Source: Formosa haliotis (GTDB lineage Bacteria; Bacteroidota; Bacteroidia; Flavobacteriales; Flavobacteriaceae). From it: a DNA stretch of 64,000 bases. Position numbers and translations under genes: made by a program. The notes under the pieces were generated by a model that did no database searches, was not told the DNA's origin, and was given only the letters and a program-made list of their open reading frames with translations. This document shows positions 62,971 to 64,000 of this stretch, piece by piece (positions within the stretch are counted from its first letter, which is position 1; each line of letters starts with the position of its first letter). The stretch is from assembly GCF_001685485.1 (NCBI RefSeq), contig NZ_BDEL01000001.1, forward strand, positions 2,167,501-2,231,500, in the 5' to 3' direction.

Positions 62971-62990
62971 GAGAAATATAGTGTTTGACA

Positions 62991-62998
62991 CAAAAATA
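62991..62998 (-). promoter_or_regulatory. -7 promoter element for the M20 dipeptidase gene
   Basis: TATTTTTG on the minus strand fits TAnnTTTG and lies 20 bases before the ATG at 62970. It sets that codon as the start. Confidence 0.55.
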
Positions 62999-63030
62999 CA
63001 AAACAACATGAATTTTTTCTTAAAAGTTGA

Positions 63031-63060
63031 TTTGATTATTAAAACTAATTTTTATATTTG
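63031..63060 (+). promoter_or_regulatory. Promoter of tRNA-Leu
   Basis: TTTG at 63031-63034 and TATATTTG at 63053-63060 are separated by 18 bases, a full match to the Bacteroidota -33/-7 promoter. The tRNA begins 11 bases after the -7 element. Confidence 0.8.
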
Positions 63061-63071
63061 CACACCCTATT

Positions 63072-63153
63072 GCGGGCGTGGTGGAATTGGTAGACACGCT
63101 AGACTTAGGATCTAGTGCCGCAAGGTGTGGGAGTTCGAGTCTCCCCGCCCGCA
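63072..63153 (+). tRNA. tRNA-Leu (anticodon UAG)
   Basis: The 82-base gene has a perfect acceptor stem, GCGGGCG with CGCCCGC, and discriminator A. The D-loop region GGTGGAATTGGTAGACACGC is of Leu type. The anticodon stem CTAGA/TCTAG holds the loop CTTAGGA with anticodon TAG. A variable arm (TGCCGCAAGGTG) and the T-arm GGGAG TTCGAGT CTCCC follow. The 3' CCA is not encoded, as in many Bacteroidota. It is flanked by a good promoter and a terminator. Confidence 0.97.
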
Positions 63154-63161
63154 CAACATGC

Positions 63162-63192
63162 AAAAGCCGACTTTTTTAAGTCGGCTTTTTTA
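63162..63192 (+). terminator. Terminator of tRNA-Leu
   Basis: AAAAGCCGACTT and AAGTCGGCTTTT make a perfect 12-base stem with a four-base T loop, then more T. It starts eight bases after the tRNA. Confidence 0.9.
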
Positions 63193-63612
63193 TTTGGGGT
63201 AACACATAGTTTTCTTTTCGTTTTCTCGCAGTTATAGATACTACTTATCTTCTAGCCTATGCCCTTACACGATTAAAAAGTTAGGATAGAATTTATTTGT
63301 TGTAAGAAATACTACGGGACTAATTTTAGAGCGTATTGCAACGCTATTGTTAACAGCACACATTAATAGGTCATAAATTTGAACTGAAAAACAACTCTAA
63401 ACTTCAATGATTTTGAAGATTTTTACCTCAGTAGTTTCCTTTAATCTAAAGCTAATAACTTTAACATTATTTTCACTAAACCTACTGAAAGTAAACAGAT
63501 TAAATACCGACCAATAATAGACTTCCGATCTTTAGAGATAGAGAAAGGTTAGTTTTTAATGGTTAGTTGGTTTTTTTGAAGCCGGATTAGTTTCTAATCC
63601 GGCTTCATTATT
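63193..63612. other. 420-base intergenic region with a 13-base perfect hairpin
   Basis: Between the tRNA terminator and the tyrS stop there is AT-rich DNA with no supported gene. A short frame from 63407 encodes 36 residues without any supporting signal. GAAGCCGGATTAG (63578-63590) and its inverse CTAATCCGGCTTC (63594-63606) form a 13-base hairpin just after the tyrS stop. It may stop tyrS transcription, although on that strand A residues, not T, follow the stem. Confidence 0.5.
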
Positions 63613-64000
63613 TTAAACCACCTTTACAATATAGGTGTTGCGTTTTCCTTTATTTATAATAATATAACGCTCGTTAATTAAATCGTCGGCGCTAATTTTA
63701 TAATCTTCTTTTACTTTTTCTTTATTTACAGCAACTGCATTCTCTTTTAATGCGCGTCTAGCCTCACTGTTAGATGCTAAAAAGTTTGTTTTAGCTGCAA
63801 GTACAGCAATCATATCTATATCTTCCAAATCGGCCTTAGAAATTTCTGCCATTGGCACGCCTTCAAAAACATCTAAAAACGTTTTCTCGTCAAGTGTTTT
63901 AATATCATTTTTAAAAGATTTAGAAAACAAAATATTTGACGCTTTCTCAGCATTTTCAAATTCTTCTTTAGAATGTACAAAAGTTGTTAACTCTTCTGCC
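63613..64000 (-). CDS. tyrS: Tyrosyl-tRNA synthetase, C-terminal part
   Basis: The frame stays open to the window edge, and the 128 visible residues are the C-terminal end of TyrS. LTTFVHSKEEFENAEKAS and VFEGVPMAEIS precede the S4-type RNA-binding domain, with LASNSEARRALKENAVAVNK and an ending IINKGKRNTYIVKV. The catalytic part lies beyond 64000. TyrS charges tRNA-Tyr with tyrosine in the cytoplasm. Confidence 0.94.
   Translation of the reverse strand, partial: AEELTTFVHSKEEFENAEKASNILFSKSFKNDIKTLDEKTFLDVFEGVPMAEISKADLEDIDMIAVLAAKTNFLASNSEARRALKENAVAVNKEKVKEDYKISADDLINERYIIINKGKRNTYIVKVV

Noticed and set aside
63407..63517. Short frame of 36 residues downstream of tRNA-Leu
   Set aside because: There is no promoter motif, signal peptide or similarity to anything recognised, and the length is expected by chance.
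1..64000. CRISPR arrays, prophage, integrative element or rRNA operon
   Set aside because: No regularly spaced short repeats, integrase, phage structural genes, transposase or rRNA sequence was seen in the window. The tRNA-Leu has no adjacent integrase or repeat of its 3' end.

Overview
The window is a chromosomal segment of a marine-type Flavobacteriaceae (phylum Bacteroidota). The grounds are a low GC content, a SusD/SusE pair, type IX secretion C-terminal sorting domains on two secreted enzymes, lipoproteins with S/D-rich stretches after the lipobox Cys, the TamL/TamB pair, and Bacteroidota-type -7 promoter elements (TAnnTTTG) before many genes. No phage, integrase, transposase, rRNA or CRISPR was seen. 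One tRNA (Leu, UAG) is present.

Layout. 1-4.7 kb is the end of an alpha-glucan utilisation locus: the susD 3' end, a SusE/F-like lipoprotein with three tandem binding modules, and a GH13 alpha-amylase whose signal-peptide codons are separated from the rest by a one-base frameshift. 4.9-8.8 kb holds twin surface lipoproteins, an aldo/keto reductase, and a compact HipA-like kinase / DUF3037 / MepB gene set. 8.9-16.3 kb encodes TamL and TamB. 16.5-18.1 kb has a cupin, a DUF2490 protein and a lipoprotein. 18.3-26.3 kb is an unusual group of five genes: an exported phosphohistidine-domain protein, an ATP-grasp protein, a class A beta-lactamase-like hydrolase, and, convergent with these, a nucleotide-transporter-like membrane protein with HEAT repeats and a second beta-lactamase-like hydrolase. 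26.6-30.7 kb carries a VOC protein, a 49-residue lipoprotein, a TPR histidine kinase with its response regulator, and a possible small RNA. 31.3-35.2 kb is a BlaI regulator under three clear operator dyads, followed by two nearly identical BlaR1/M56-like sensors and a lipoprotein. The sensors share a TonB-C-like domain with a sigma-linked membrane protein 25 kb away. 35.3-42.4 kb contains envelope and housekeeping genes (GT2, flippase-like, ruvC, hemW, cyclase, others).

42.4-53.9 kb is the best-defined pathway. An AraC regulator is divergent from a trans-4-hydroxyproline catabolic operon (DHDPS-type deaminase, semialdehyde dehydrogenase, hydroxyproline epimerase, D-hydroxyproline oxidase) that also contains two M24 Xaa-Pro peptidases. 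Convergent with it lies a 1009-residue fusion of a kinase, an M23 peptidase and a class III PLP enzyme. Its kinase and PLP parts match the architecture of hydroxylysine kinase and phosphohydroxylysine phospho-lyase. I read the locus as a possible collagen-peptide utilisation system covering both hydroxyproline and hydroxylysine.

54-64 kb holds PhnA, a STAS-domain pair, a DUF4407 protein, a T9SS-secreted M28 peptidase, an ECF sigma factor with a membrane partner flanked by direct repeats, an M20 dipeptidase, tRNA-Leu and the 3' end of tyrS. Two dispersed repeat families occur: an inverted-repeat element (1.65, 54.7, 61.4 kb) and a structured, possibly transcribed element (44.3, 58.6, 61.3 kb) whose terminal stem shows a compensatory base change.
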